Shown one piece after another: positions 56,856-64,000 of a stretch of DNA of 64,000 nt. The stretch is taken from NCBI GenBank assembly GCA_900318445.1, contig ONKO01000012.1, forward strand, positions 1 through 64,000, written 5' to 3'. The translations under genes and the position numbers were made by a program. Under the pieces are notes generated by a model. That model was not told the DNA's origin. It worked only from the letters and a program-made list of their open reading frames with translations, and did not search any database. This DNA is from an uncultured Bacteroidales bacterium (GTDB taxonomy: Bacteria > Bacteroidota > Bacteroidia > Bacteroidales > UBA932). How positions within the stretch are numbered: position 1 is the stretch's first letter; each line of letters starts with the position of its first letter.

Positions 56856-59510
56856 ATGCACCTTTTTGCCGTCATACTGTCTCTGCTCGTAGCTGCGCCG
56901 CGGTTCGTCCATTACAACGCCGCGGACGGGCTGCCGTCCAATACGGTGTATGCGGTCACGCAGGATGCTGAGGGCGCGCTGTGGATAGGCACCCGGAACG
57001 GCCTGGCCCGCTACGACGGCGCACACTTCCAAAGCTGGAAGGAGTACGGCCGGGTGAATGCGCTCACGGTGGACAAGGCGGGCCGATTGTGGGTAGGAAC
57101 CACGCAGGGACTCCGGGTACAAGATGATGGCATTGCCGGCAACATCCGCGCACTGCACACGGACACGGAGGGCTCTGTCTGGGCCACCGTGGGAGATACG
57201 CTGCTTCTCAAACTCTCCTACAGGGACGGCATCCGGGAAGAAGCCCGCTGCCCCTACAGGAAGCGGGACTCGGAGGGTGATTACCCCTATTATCAGATCT
57301 ATGAGGCACAGGACGGAAAGCTGTGGTTAGCCGGCCGGCTGGTCCAAAACCAGTTTGTGGAAGACAGGCAGGCCCCGCACAGTACGCTCACTTCCTGGAA
57401 TGGCCTGTCGTGCATCGGAAGCTATGCCGAGACCGGCGGGAAGTTCTACGCCTTCGAAGACCATACCTCTATCCTCTACAACTGCAACGGCAGCCAGCCC
57501 ATTCCCCTGGGCCGCCTCCCCATTGCCCATGCGCGGCTCCTGACAGACAACAAAGGACAGCTCTGGGCAGCAGGCTCCTACGGCGCAGGGCCCGTGAACA
57601 CCGAAAAACCGGCAGAGACACCCGTCTATAAAACGCCCTCCACAGAACTCTACTGCCTCTTCGAAGACCGTCAGGGCAACCTCTGGCTGGGCGGTGACAA
57701 CGGCCTCTCGGTCCTGAGCCCTGCCCTCCAGCAGGTAGAAGTCCTCTCCCGGGACAACGTCACGGCCCTCATGGAAGACCACACCGGGAAGATGTGGATC
57801 GGGAAGGCCGATGACCGTGTCTCCAGCCTCTACGAAGACCGGGAAGGCACCGTGTACGTAGGCCTTTGGAACAACACCGGCTGGGAAGTGTGGTTGGGCG
57901 GCCGCAAAGCATATAAAGACCGTCTCACCGGTCCGCTCCCCGAGGAGCAGGTAGAAGCCCGGTACCTGGACGGCGCCAACTGGATCTCGGACTTTCTGGA
58001 AGACAGCGAGGGCCGCTTCTGGGTAGTCACGTGGGAAGGAGTCGGCCTCAACGAATGGGACCGGAAAGCCCGGAAGAGTTTCCCGCCCCGGTGGCTGAGC
58101 CCGTTCCGGTATCCATCGGCCCAAAACGATTCCGTCATTTATCTGAGCTCCCGCCTGGGCAGCCGTCTCATCGAGGACGCCGGGGGAAACCTCGTCTATG
58201 CCACCACCGAAGCCGGCCTCAACGTCATTGACCGGGAAACCGGCCTTGTCACCAAGTACTACAGGGGAAACTCCTCCATCCCCGACGACTACGTCACCGA
58301 CCTCTGTCTTTCCCCGGACGGTGCCATCTGGGCCGCCACCCGAAGCGGGCTCTGGAGCCCTTCCGGCATGCATTTTCTGGACGGCATGCTGGTACAGTCG
58401 GTAGAAGCCGATACCAAAGGCCGCCTCTGGGCCGGCACCGAGGACGGACTGTATTTCATTGATACCGACGGCACTACAGGCCGCGTGCCCAAAGAACTGG
58501 GCTTTCCTTCAGACCTCTACGGCGAGCACGTCTCCTGCCGGCGGGCCGGCGGCGCCCTCGCCTTCGGAGGCTCGGCCGGAGCCGTCTCCTTCCACCCAGA
58601 CAGCCTCCTCGCCATCCGGGCGCAGGGGAGCCTGCCGCTGGAAAAGCTCATCCGCCACCGCTACCGCCTCAATGAGGGCGCGTGGACGGAAGAGTGCTTT
58701 GCAGGCCTTCCGGACAACATCCGCCCCGGGCGCTACACCCTCGAGGAGCAAAGCGCCGACATTTTTGGCCGATGGGAACACGGCTCCACCGCCGTCCGTT
58801 CCATCCGAATCCCGCCCCCGCTCTGGCTCCGCTGGCCCTTCCTCCTGGGTTACCTGCTCATCATGATGGCCGTCGTCTACCTGGTGATCAAACTCCGGGA
58901 ACGCCATCTCCTGGAAAAGGAACTGGACATGCGAAACCGCCTGTTCTCCATCATCTCGCACGACCTCCGGGACCCCGTTTCGGGGAGCGCCTTCCTGTCC
59001 CGCCAGCTGCTTGAAAACCTTGACAGACTGTCCCCGGAGGACCTTCGGGAAGGGCTGACACAACTCTCGCAGGCGGCCCAGGGTACATCCCTCCTCCTGG
59101 AAAACCTCCTGCTATGGTCCCTCAACCAGAAGGGGATGCTGGCACCGGTCATGCGCAGCGAGGACCTTGCGTCACTGGCGGAAGAAGCGATTGGAGTGCT
59201 GCCGAAAGGAAGCCTGGTGACCGTCGACATCCCTGCCGGCCTCACGGTGAGGACAGACCGCAACATGCTGCTTACCGTCCTTCGAAACCTCCTGGACAAC
59301 GCTTTGAAAGTGTCTTCGAAAGTGGAGCTTCGCGCAAGGGGAACCACCCTTCGCATCACCGACGAAGGACCGGGCCTTCAGGAGGGGGAAACGCAGTTTG
59401 GCCATGGCCTGGGCCTTTTGATTACCCGCGAGCTGCTGGACAAGATGGGTGCCACCCTTCGCATGCAGAACCGGCCCCGGGGCGGCCTTGAAATAACCAT
59501 TGACTTATGA
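56856..59510 (+). CDS. Beta-propeller sensor histidine kinase
   Basis: 884 residues from ATG 56856. The frame is open upstream, but those codons cross the repeats and promoter. A short signal (LFAVILSLLVAAP) leads to a periplasmic two-component propeller of repeated motifs (YNAADGLPSNTVYAVTQDAE, GALWIGTRNGLARYDG, GRLWVGTTQGL). A Y_Y_Y-like domain follows (about 585-655) and one membrane span near 660-685 (LLGYLLIMMAVVYLVIKL). The kinase core has phospho-acceptor His702 in FSIISHDLRDP and the ATP-binding motifs NLLDNALK, DEGPGL and GHGLGLLI. It lacks the fused receiver and AraC domains of hybrid sensors. The cognate regulator overlaps it by 4 bases. Confidence 0.9.
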   Translation: MHLFAVILSLLVAAPRFVHYNAADGLPSNTVYAVTQDAEGALWIGTRNGLARYDGAHFQSWKEYGRVNALTVDKAGRLWVGTTQGLRVQDDGIAGNIRALHTDTEGSVWATVGDTLLLKLSYRDGIREEARCPYRKRDSEGDYPYYQIYEAQDGKLWLAGRLVQNQFVEDRQAPHSTLTSWNGLSCIGSYAETGGKFYAFEDHTSILYNCNGSQPIPLGRLPIAHARLLTDNKGQLWAAGSYGAGPVNTEKPAETPVYKTPSTELYCLFEDRQGNLWLGGDNGLSVLSPALQQVEVLSRDNVTALMEDHTGKMWIGKADDRVSSLYEDREGTVYVGLWNNTGWEVWLGGRKAYKDRLTGPLPEEQVEARYLDGANWISDFLEDSEGRFWVVTWEGVGLNEWDRKARKSFPPRWLSPFRYPSAQNDSVIYLSSRLGSRLIEDAGGNLVYATTEAGLNVIDRETGLVTKYYRGNSSIPDDYVTDLCLSPDGAIWAATRSGLWSPSGMHFLDGMLVQSVEADTKGRLWAGTEDGLYFIDTDGTTGRVPKELGFPSDLYGEHVSCRRAGGALAFGGSAGAVSFHPDSLLAIRAQGSLPLEKLIRHRYRLNEGAWTEECFAGLPDNIRPGRYTLEEQSADIFGRWEHGSTAVRSIRIPPPLWLRWPFLLGYLLIMMAVVYLVIKLRERHLLEKELDMRNRLFSIISHDLRDPVSGSAFLSRQLLENLDRLSPEDLREGLTQLSQAAQGTSLLLENLLLWSLNQKGMLAPVMRSEDLASLAEEAIGVLPKGSLVTVDIPAGLTVRTDRNMLLTVLRNLLDNALKVSSKVELRARGTTLRITDEGPGLQEGETQFGHGLGLLITRELLDKMGATLRMQNRPRGGLEITIDL

Positions 59511-60151
59511 TTAATGTCCTTCTCATCGAAGATTCCGCCGTGTTTGTAATGGGGCTCAAGCTGGCCCTGAGCGCGCATTTCAACGTAGATTCCGTGGCCT
59601 CGCCGGGCGCTGCGGTGGCCTACCTCAACGCGCATCCGGACACAGACATAGCCGTTGTGGACATCACCCTCGAAAGCGAAACCGACGGCCTCACGCTGCT
59701 GGACATCCTCCGGGAAGCCTTTCCGGCCGTAAGGACCCTGGTGCTGTCCCACTATAAGAATCCGGCCTACATCCTCCGCGCCATTACCAGCGGCGCCTGT
59801 GCCTATCTGGCCAAGGACTCGGCACCCGAATCCATCATAGAGGCCATTGAGCATGTGGCCGATGACAAGTGCCTCTTCTTTGGCGAGACCATCGATGCGC
59901 ACAAGATCCTGAGCCTGTTCGGCGGCCGTGACAACCTGGATGCCCGCAAGCCCCAGGGCCTCACGCCCCGGGAACTCGAGGTACTGCAGCTCACTTCCTC
60001 CGGCTACAGTAACGGACAGATTGCATCGGCCCTGAGCATTTCCCTCAATACGGTAGACAGCTACAAGGAACGCATCAAGGGCAAATTCGGCCTGGACAGC
60101 ATTGTGGAATGCGTGGCCACCGCCGCCGCGAAGGGAATGGTGACGGTGTAG
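59507..60151 (+). CDS. NarL/LuxR-family response regulator
   Basis: 214 residues. The receiver domain (1-120) has the acidic pair in LLIEDSAVF, phospho-acceptor Asp52 in VVDITLES, and conserved Ser/Thr and Lys positions (LVLSHYK, AYLAKDSAP). A LuxR-type helix-turn-helix domain follows (about 145-205; LTPRELEVLQLTSSGYSNGQ, SISLNTVDSYKERIKGKF). It is translated from an ATGA overlap with the kinase gene, so the two form a two-component system. Targets are unknown; the exported proteins downstream are candidates. Its last eight codons recur out of context at 63011-63034. Confidence 0.93.
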   Translation: MINVLLIEDSAVFVMGLKLALSAHFNVDSVASPGAAVAYLNAHPDTDIAVVDITLESETDGLTLLDILREAFPAVRTLVLSHYKNPAYILRAITSGACAYLAKDSAPESIIEAIEHVADDKCLFFGETIDAHKILSLFGGRDNLDARKPQGLTPRELEVLQLTSSGYSNGQIASALSISLNTVDSYKERIKGKFGLDSIVECVATAAAKGMVTV

Positions 60152-60168
60152 CCCGGCGCCCAGCGCCT

Positions 60169-60264
60169 GACGATCTTAAGCATAATTCCCGGCAAATCCT
60201 GCTTTTGTTCGTCAGTGCTGACGATCTTAAGCATAATTCCCGGCAAATCCTGCTTTTGTTCGTG
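60169..60264. repeat. Pair of 45-base CTTAAG repeats before the WG-repeat gene
   Basis: Units at 60169-60213 and 60220-60264, opposite in orientation to the 33895 and 56660 pairs. Both cores are identical (ATAATTCCCGGCAA). The last base of the second unit is G rather than C. Confidence 0.92.
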
Positions 60265-60357
60265 CGAAAGGTCGGTGTGCGCGGTTGCAAGGAGAAATAA
60301 CCTTGTAAATCAGCGCGCTGTGGCGAATTCCGCCACAAAAGAGTTTTTTCGAAGGCT

Positions 60358-60365
60358 TACCTTTG
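60358..60365 (+). promoter_or_regulatory. Promoter -7 element of the WG-repeat gene
   Basis: TACCTTTG matches TAnnTTTG and lies 18 bases before the ATG at 60384. It sits at the end of the duplicated cassette. Confidence 0.6.
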
Positions 60366-60383
60366 TGCCAAACACTGAAACCT

Positions 60384-62333
60384 ATGAAAAAAATTCTTGT
60401 CTCTATTGTCGCTCTGCTAACCACAGTAAGCGTTTTTGCCCAGGCCGGGCTGAGTCGGGGTGAGGCCGTCGTGAACCCTGCCGGCAACCCCCAGCAGGTC
60501 AAAAAGCATTGCCCGCACTGCGGCATCACTATGGGCAATATTACCTATCCCTGGCAGCATGAAAACTGGTGCCCCTATTACCGGAGTAACGGATCCGGAT
60601 CCAGCAGCAGTTCCTCCTCCTCTGTAACGGCAACAGCCATCAGCACGGGTGCCGCCGTTCTGGGAAGCGCCATCTCCAGCCTCATTACCAGCGCCATGGA
60701 CCACAGCAGCGGGGATAACAACTACTACCGGAACGAGGCCTTCGGCGGCCAAATCTCCTTCAAGACTGACTGGTATAGTGACGATGACCACACCTGCGTT
60801 GTCCTCCGGGACCCGGGGTCCGGCAAGAAGGGCATCTGGCACAACGCCTATGTCTTCAACCACAAGAGTGACCCCCAGCCTACGTCCGGTTTCTGGATTC
60901 TTAAGCCTGTGTTCGATCAAATATATATGGGCGAACACATGAACAAGGCCTACGCCATCACCTGCCAGACAAAGACCCAAAAAGGCCAGGAAAATCAGGA
61001 ATGGCAGGTGTATGAATTCGGTCTGGGCAGCATGTGCTACAAGGGACACGCCACCATCATCTCTCCCTTCACGGCGGAGGATGTGGAATTCTCCCTCAAA
61101 ACCGACAAACTCATGCTGCAGAAAGACGGCCTCTGGGGTCTGTACAAAGTAGCCCGCTCCGGACCCGATGAAATCAAGAAGCGCCCCATCACCCTCAAGC
61201 CCCTGGCCGAGCCGCAGTTTGACAGCATCCAGTTCTACGGCACGCAAAACTGCGTCTGGAAGAACGGCCACGCGGGCATCATCGACGACAACGGCAAGGA
61301 GCTCATTCCCGTAAAATACAAAGATGTAGGCACGGTCATCGGCAAGAACAAATGGGCCTGGGCTGTGGCCGATGACGGCAACGCGGGCCTGGTGAATACC
61401 AAGGGAGAGGTGATTCTGCCCTTCGAGCACGGCAGCATCCATGTGGACGAATACGGCGTATCGGCCCGCCGGGACGGAGAGGACAAGTACTTTGTGCTGC
61501 TCTCCGACGGCACCAAAACGCCTGCCCTCTACGACGACGTCACCTTCACCAAAGACGGCTATGTATTCGAGCAGAACAGCCTGTACGGCTTTGCGAACCA
61601 GCAAGGCAAAACGGTGCTGGAACCCGCCTTCGAGAGCATCCAGATTGTAAATCACGACCCCGAACTGGTGAAGTTCACCAAGATCAACGACGACTATGTG
61701 GGGAAGAAGATGTTCTTTGTAAAACAGGACGGGAAATGGGGTGTAAAGCGTTGGGCCGACGGAAGTTACATCATGGAGCCGCTCGTCTTGGACAGAAGCA
61801 AGGTTCTCTATTACCTGGGTACGCTCAAAACGTTCGACTACGAGATGATGGAAAGGGATCAGCGCGCATCGTATAGCACCGGCAAGGACGAGTTTGAGAC
61901 CCAGGCTCAGTATGAGGCCCGTCAGGCCGATCCTGCCGCCAACGCAGTTTATGTCGATAAAAAGATGGAAGGCTTCCCGCTCCTCTTCCTCCGGGCGCAG
62001 ATTAAAAAGGCGGCCGAGTCCGGAAGCGGCATGACAATTGGCTGGCACGACTACGATGCGGAGCGGCAAGCTTTTCCTTTTACCAGCAACCTGTCGCCCA
62101 TCCCCATCTACTATTTGCCCGTCCCCATCGAGGAAGGCCCGGCCTTCCGGGAGGCGCTGGGTTCCATCCGCACCAAAGATCTGCTGCAAACCGCAAAAAT
62201 ATTTATCCATCAACACTTTGCGCAGATTGCCGAAATGGACATCGCCCTGCCCTCTGGCAAGGTCTATCATTACGTAAACCCGGGCCTGGAAGCCTATACC
62301 GGCCCCATTGTTAACTATTCAGATTTGTATTGA
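60384..62333 (+). CDS. Exported WG-repeat protein
   Basis: 649 residues from ATG 60384 with a signal peptide (ILVSIVALLTTVSVFAQ). Near the N-terminus is a possible zinc site (HCPHCGITMGNI, then HENWCPYY), then a serine run. WG-type beta repeats occupy about 190-480: KDGLWGLYKV, KNGHAGIIDDNGKELIPVKY, DDGNAGLVNTKGEVILPFEH, YGFANQQGKTVLEPAFE and QDGKWGVKRWADGSY. The C-terminal about 150 residues match no family I know. WG-repeat proteins are common in Bacteroidota and have no firm function. The next gene starts 2 bases after the stop. Confidence 0.8.
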   Translation: MKKILVSIVALLTTVSVFAQAGLSRGEAVVNPAGNPQQVKKHCPHCGITMGNITYPWQHENWCPYYRSNGSGSSSSSSSSVTATAISTGAAVLGSAISSLITSAMDHSSGDNNYYRNEAFGGQISFKTDWYSDDDHTCVVLRDPGSGKKGIWHNAYVFNHKSDPQPTSGFWILKPVFDQIYMGEHMNKAYAITCQTKTQKGQENQEWQVYEFGLGSMCYKGHATIISPFTAEDVEFSLKTDKLMLQKDGLWGLYKVARSGPDEIKKRPITLKPLAEPQFDSIQFYGTQNCVWKNGHAGIIDDNGKELIPVKYKDVGTVIGKNKWAWAVADDGNAGLVNTKGEVILPFEHGSIHVDEYGVSARRDGEDKYFVLLSDGTKTPALYDDVTFTKDGYVFEQNSLYGFANQQGKTVLEPAFESIQIVNHDPELVKFTKINDDYVGKKMFFVKQDGKWGVKRWADGSYIMEPLVLDRSKVLYYLGTLKTFDYEMMERDQRASYSTGKDEFETQAQYEARQADPAANAVYVDKKMEGFPLLFLRAQIKKAAESGSGMTIGWHDYDAERQAFPFTSNLSPIPIYYLPVPIEEGPAFREALGSIRTKDLLQTAKIFIHQHFAQIAEMDIALPSGKVYHYVNPGLEAYTGPIVNYSDLY

Positions 62334-62335
62334 CT

Positions 62336-63007
62336 ATGAAACGTTTCGCACTTCTTGCGCTGGCAGCGCTTCTGTTTGTTCCCGTTTCCGTGAACGCCCA
62401 GCGAAAAAACGAAAACCTGGGGAAAAAGTATGGTCCCTACGAGATTAAGATCGGGAAAGGAAAATACATGAAAGATGCCCCGGTTACGGCTATCTGGAAC
62501 AACGAAACCGGCGTGTGGGTTACCTCTCCTGTCATAGACAAAAAGAATGGGGCGATGTTCTTCCTGCCCACTACCAGTGTGGAATTCATTGAGGGAGAGG
62601 ATTATGTACCCGAAGCGCAGGGGCTTGTCAACATTGACTGGGCTTTCTGCTGGGCAAAGGGCATAGAGAATCCCAACGCGAAGTGGCTTTGCAACGGAGA
62701 GTGCGGGGTGTACAGGATCGTGGACGACAAGCTGGTTCCCATCATAGAGTCCGGGAGTTCCCTGGAGAAAGCCTACCTGTGGGAAGCTCGCTATGCTTTT
62801 TTCAAGTTTGTGCCGCACCATGCCCTTATCATTGGCGTTTTCCGCGAAAAGGACAAAAAAGCCTACTCCGTTTTTAACCTGGACGGTGAGCGTCTGTACA
62901 ACGACCTGAAGGATTGGAAGTTCAAGGAAGAGCCCAGCCTGTACATCCAGCTGGAAGACGGTACCTGGCACCATCTGGACCCGGCCGATGGTTCCCTGGT
63001 AGATTAG
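62336..63007 (+). CDS. Exported protein of unknown function
   Basis: 223 residues from ATG 62336, 2 bases after the WG-repeat gene, so probably co-transcribed. The signal peptide is FALLALAALLFVPVSVNAQ. The mature part is rich in aromatic residues with beta-like phrases (VTAIWNNETGVWVTSPVID, VYRIVDDKLVPIIES, AYSVFNLDGERLYNDLKDWK, IQLEDGTWHHLDPADGSL). These recall single WG-like repeats but lack the full motif. I do not recognise a family. Confidence 0.7.
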   Translation: MKRFALLALAALLFVPVSVNAQRKNENLGKKYGPYEIKIGKGKYMKDAPVTAIWNNETGVWVTSPVIDKKNGAMFFLPTTSVEFIEGEDYVPEAQGLVNIDWAFCWAKGIENPNAKWLCNGECGVYRIVDDKLVPIIESGSSLEKAYLWEARYAFFKFVPHHALIIGVFREKDKKAYSVFNLDGERLYNDLKDWKFKEEPSLYIQLEDGTWHHLDPADGSLVD

Positions 63008-63044
63008 CCCGCGAAGGGAATGGTGACGGTGTAGCCCGGCGCTC

Positions 63045-63140
63045 GACGATCTTAAGCATAATATGGCCCAAATCCTGCTTTTGTTCGTCAGTGGTGACGA
63101 TCTTAAGCATAATTCCCGGCAAATCCTGCTTTTGTTCGTG
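63045..63140. repeat. Pair of 45-base CTTAAG repeats before the CxxC gene
   Basis: Units at 63045-63089 and 63096-63140, same orientation as the 60169 pair. The first core is ATAATATGGCCCAA and the second ATAATTCCCGGCAA. Confidence 0.92.
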
Positions 63141-63233
63141 CGAAAGATCGGTATGCGCGGTTGCAAGGAGAAATAGCCTTGTAAATTAGCGCACTGTAGC
63201 GGATTCCGCCACAAGAAAATGGTCGGAGAAGAA

Positions 63234-63241
63234 TACCTTTG
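63234..63241 (+). promoter_or_regulatory. Promoter -7 element of the CxxC gene
   Basis: TACCTTTG matches TAnnTTTG, 18 bases before the ATG at 63260, the same spacing as in cassette copy 1. Confidence 0.6.
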
Positions 63242-63259
63242 CAGAAAACACTAGAACGT

Positions 63260-63682
63260 ATGAAAAAGGTACTTTCACTTGTTTTGGTCATGGCGGGTGT
63301 TATCCTGCTTACCGCCATGGTTTCCGGTGACCGCGAGTGCTCCCGATGCGACGGCACAGGAAAACTTACCGAAAACTGTTCCTTCTGCGGAGGACGCGGA
63401 TGGAGAGACTGCTCCCTTTGTAACGGGCACAAGAGCATCCGCTGTACAGTATGCGGCGGTGGCGGCAGTTACACCTGCCCGCATTGCCATGGACGTAATG
63501 ACGAATGCCGTTACTGCGGCGGAGACGGCTCCATCAAGTGCGAGCGCTGCTCCGGAACCGGTTCCATCACTTGCACAAGTTGTGGCGGCGCCGGCAATCA
63601 GCCTTGTGGCCAGTGTGGTCAGACAGGAGTCAAAGAGTGGAATTGTCCGGACTGCCGCGGAACAGGCAGGGTAGATGATTAA
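63260..63682 (+). CDS. Exported cysteine-rich protein with ten CxxC motifs (DnaJ zinc-finger-like)
   Basis: 140 residues from ATG 63260. After an N-terminal hydrophobic segment (VLSLVLVMAGVILLTAMVSG), nearly the whole protein is CxxCxGxG-like units: CSRCDGTG, CSFCGGRG, CSLCNGHK, CTVCGGGG, CPHCHGRN, CRYCGGDG, CERCSGTG, CTSCGGAG, CGQCGQTG and CPDCRGTG. This resembles the zinc-binding region of DnaJ but with more repeats and no J domain. The hydrophobic segment may be a signal peptide or an anchor, placing the domain outside the cytoplasm. Function unknown. The next gene starts 5 bases after the stop. Confidence 0.82.
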   Translation: MKKVLSLVLVMAGVILLTAMVSGDRECSRCDGTGKLTENCSFCGGRGWRDCSLCNGHKSIRCTVCGGGGSYTCPHCHGRNDECRYCGGDGSIKCERCSGTGSITCTSCGGAGNQPCGQCGQTGVKEWNCPDCRGTGRVDD

Positions 63683-63687
63683 AGCCT

Positions 63688-64000
63688 ATGAAAAAGATTG
63701 CTCTTATTGCTGCGTCACTGCTGCTAAGTGCAGTGTGCGCCTGTGCCCAGGAAGCACCTGAGGCCGTAGATCTGGGACTTAGCGTGCAGTGGGCCGATAA
63801 AGACATCGCCCCGGAAACAGTCATTCCCTCGGGCTGGCGGTTGCCCACGCTGGCGGAAATCAAGGAACTCCGCGAGGGCTGCACGCAGACCGTCCTGGAA
63901 AAGGATGGGGAAGAGTGGGTGGTCTTTACCGGGGAAAACGGGAGCAGCATCTCCTTCCTCTATCCTTTGGGAAGCCGCTCGGCGAGGGATTTTGGCATTG
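63688..64000 (+). CDS. Exported Fib_succ_major-like protein (partial, runs off the window)
   Basis: The first 104 residues are seen. The signal peptide is IALIAASLLLSAVCACAQ, with a possible lipobox (AVCAC). The mature start EAVDLGLSVQWADKDIAPET, followed by PSGWRLPTLAEIKELREGC and ENGSSISFLYPLG, resembles the Fibrobacter succinogenes major paralogous domain. In that family the usual pattern is DLGLSV/xWA followed by GWRLPT and a cysteine. Function unknown. It is in the same direction as the CxxC gene and 5 bases after it. Confidence 0.72.
   Translation, partial: MKKIALIAASLLLSAVCACAQEAPEAVDLGLSVQWADKDIAPETVIPSGWRLPTLAEIKELREGCTQTVLEKDGEEWVVFTGENGSSISFLYPLGSRSARDFGI

Larger units (their letters stand above)
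60128..60387 (+). repeat. Duplicated upstream cassette, copy 1
   Basis: This stretch contains the last codons of the response regulator gene, a CTTAAG repeat pair, GCGCGGTTGCAAGGAGAAAT, the GTGGCG/CGCCAC hairpin at 60320-60336 and a TACCTTTG promoter. It recurs nearly base for base at 63011-63263. Both copies end at the ATG of an exported-protein gene. Confidence 0.88.
63011..63263 (+). repeat. Duplicated upstream cassette, copy 2
   Basis: Counterpart of 60128-60387. It starts with GCGAAGGGAATGGTGACGGT (the response regulator's last codons, here non-coding). It carries the CTTAAG pair at 63045-63140, GCGCGGTTGCAAGGAGAAAT and GTAGCGGATTCCGCCACAA at 63196-63214, with TACCTTTG at 63234-63241. 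It ends at the ATG of the next gene. It differs from copy 1 by scattered substitutions and short indels. Confidence 0.88.

Overview
The window looks like a chromosomal segment of an uncultured, fairly GC-rich member of the Bacteroidales (Bacteroidota), probably gut-associated. The evidence is internal. There are three SusC/SusD outer-membrane pairs, Bacteroidota-type promoters (TTTG, about 20 nt, TAnnTTTG) before many genes, and a subtilase with a C-terminus like a type IX secretion sorting domain. There is also a PCMD-domain protein, DUF1735 and DUF1573 proteins, and an ATP synthase operon in the order atpD-C-B-E-F-H-A-G. No transposase, integrase, tRNA or CRISPR array was seen.

Layout. 1-420: 3' end of an rRNA operon (23S end, 5S). 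420-760: non-coding, with hairpins. 760-1224: argR (minus). 1.4-11.1 kb: two tandem SusC/SusD pairs without nearby glycan-degrading enzymes; the second susC carries a frameshift. 11.2-14.8 kb: enolase, with a 10-bp tandem duplication that shifts its last codons out of frame, then a subtilase. 14.8-17.6 kb: minus-strand pair of a membrane polyferredoxin and a Tat-type aldo/keto reductase with iron-sulfur clusters. 17.9-24.4 kb: frr, an aromatic amino acid operon (pheA, aminotransferase, tyrA, DAHP synthase/chorismate mutase), lpxK, and convergent pfkA.

24.5-32.8 kb is an Rhs polymorphic-toxin island. It holds a 2079-residue Rhs protein with a JAB-metalloprotease-like tip, a lipoprotein that is a candidate immunity protein, a second copy of the rhs promoter and first codons, and an orphan tip-like frame overlapping a second small exported protein. 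Paired ATAACGC hairpins bracket the island and a half-pair lies inside it. The tip and downstream genes are clearly more AT-rich than the surroundings.

32.8-46.1 kb: dus, then an ECF sigma factor divergent from its FecR-type anti-sigma factor. These precede a polysaccharide-utilisation-type operon: SusC with an STN domain, SusD, GH18 glycosidase, DUF1735/LamG lipoprotein, DUF1573 protein, and a Big_2/LamG lipoprotein. The content resembles loci that cleave N-glycans. 46.2-49.1 kb: rplM-rpsI-rpsB-tsf. 49.1-56.7 kb: a PCMD protein (minus), then the complete F1Fo ATP synthase operon. 56.9-64.0 kb: a beta-propeller sensor kinase with a separate LuxR-type response regulator, then a run of exported proteins of unknown function (WG repeats, unknown, ten CxxC motifs, Fib_succ_major-like). 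Several of these share a duplicated upstream cassette containing paired repeats with a CTTAAG core.

The most unusual material is the Rhs island with its duplicated promoter, the two intergenic paired-repeat families, the duplicated cassette around the 60-63 kb exported proteins, and the enolase duplication. All functional statements are from sequence reading only.
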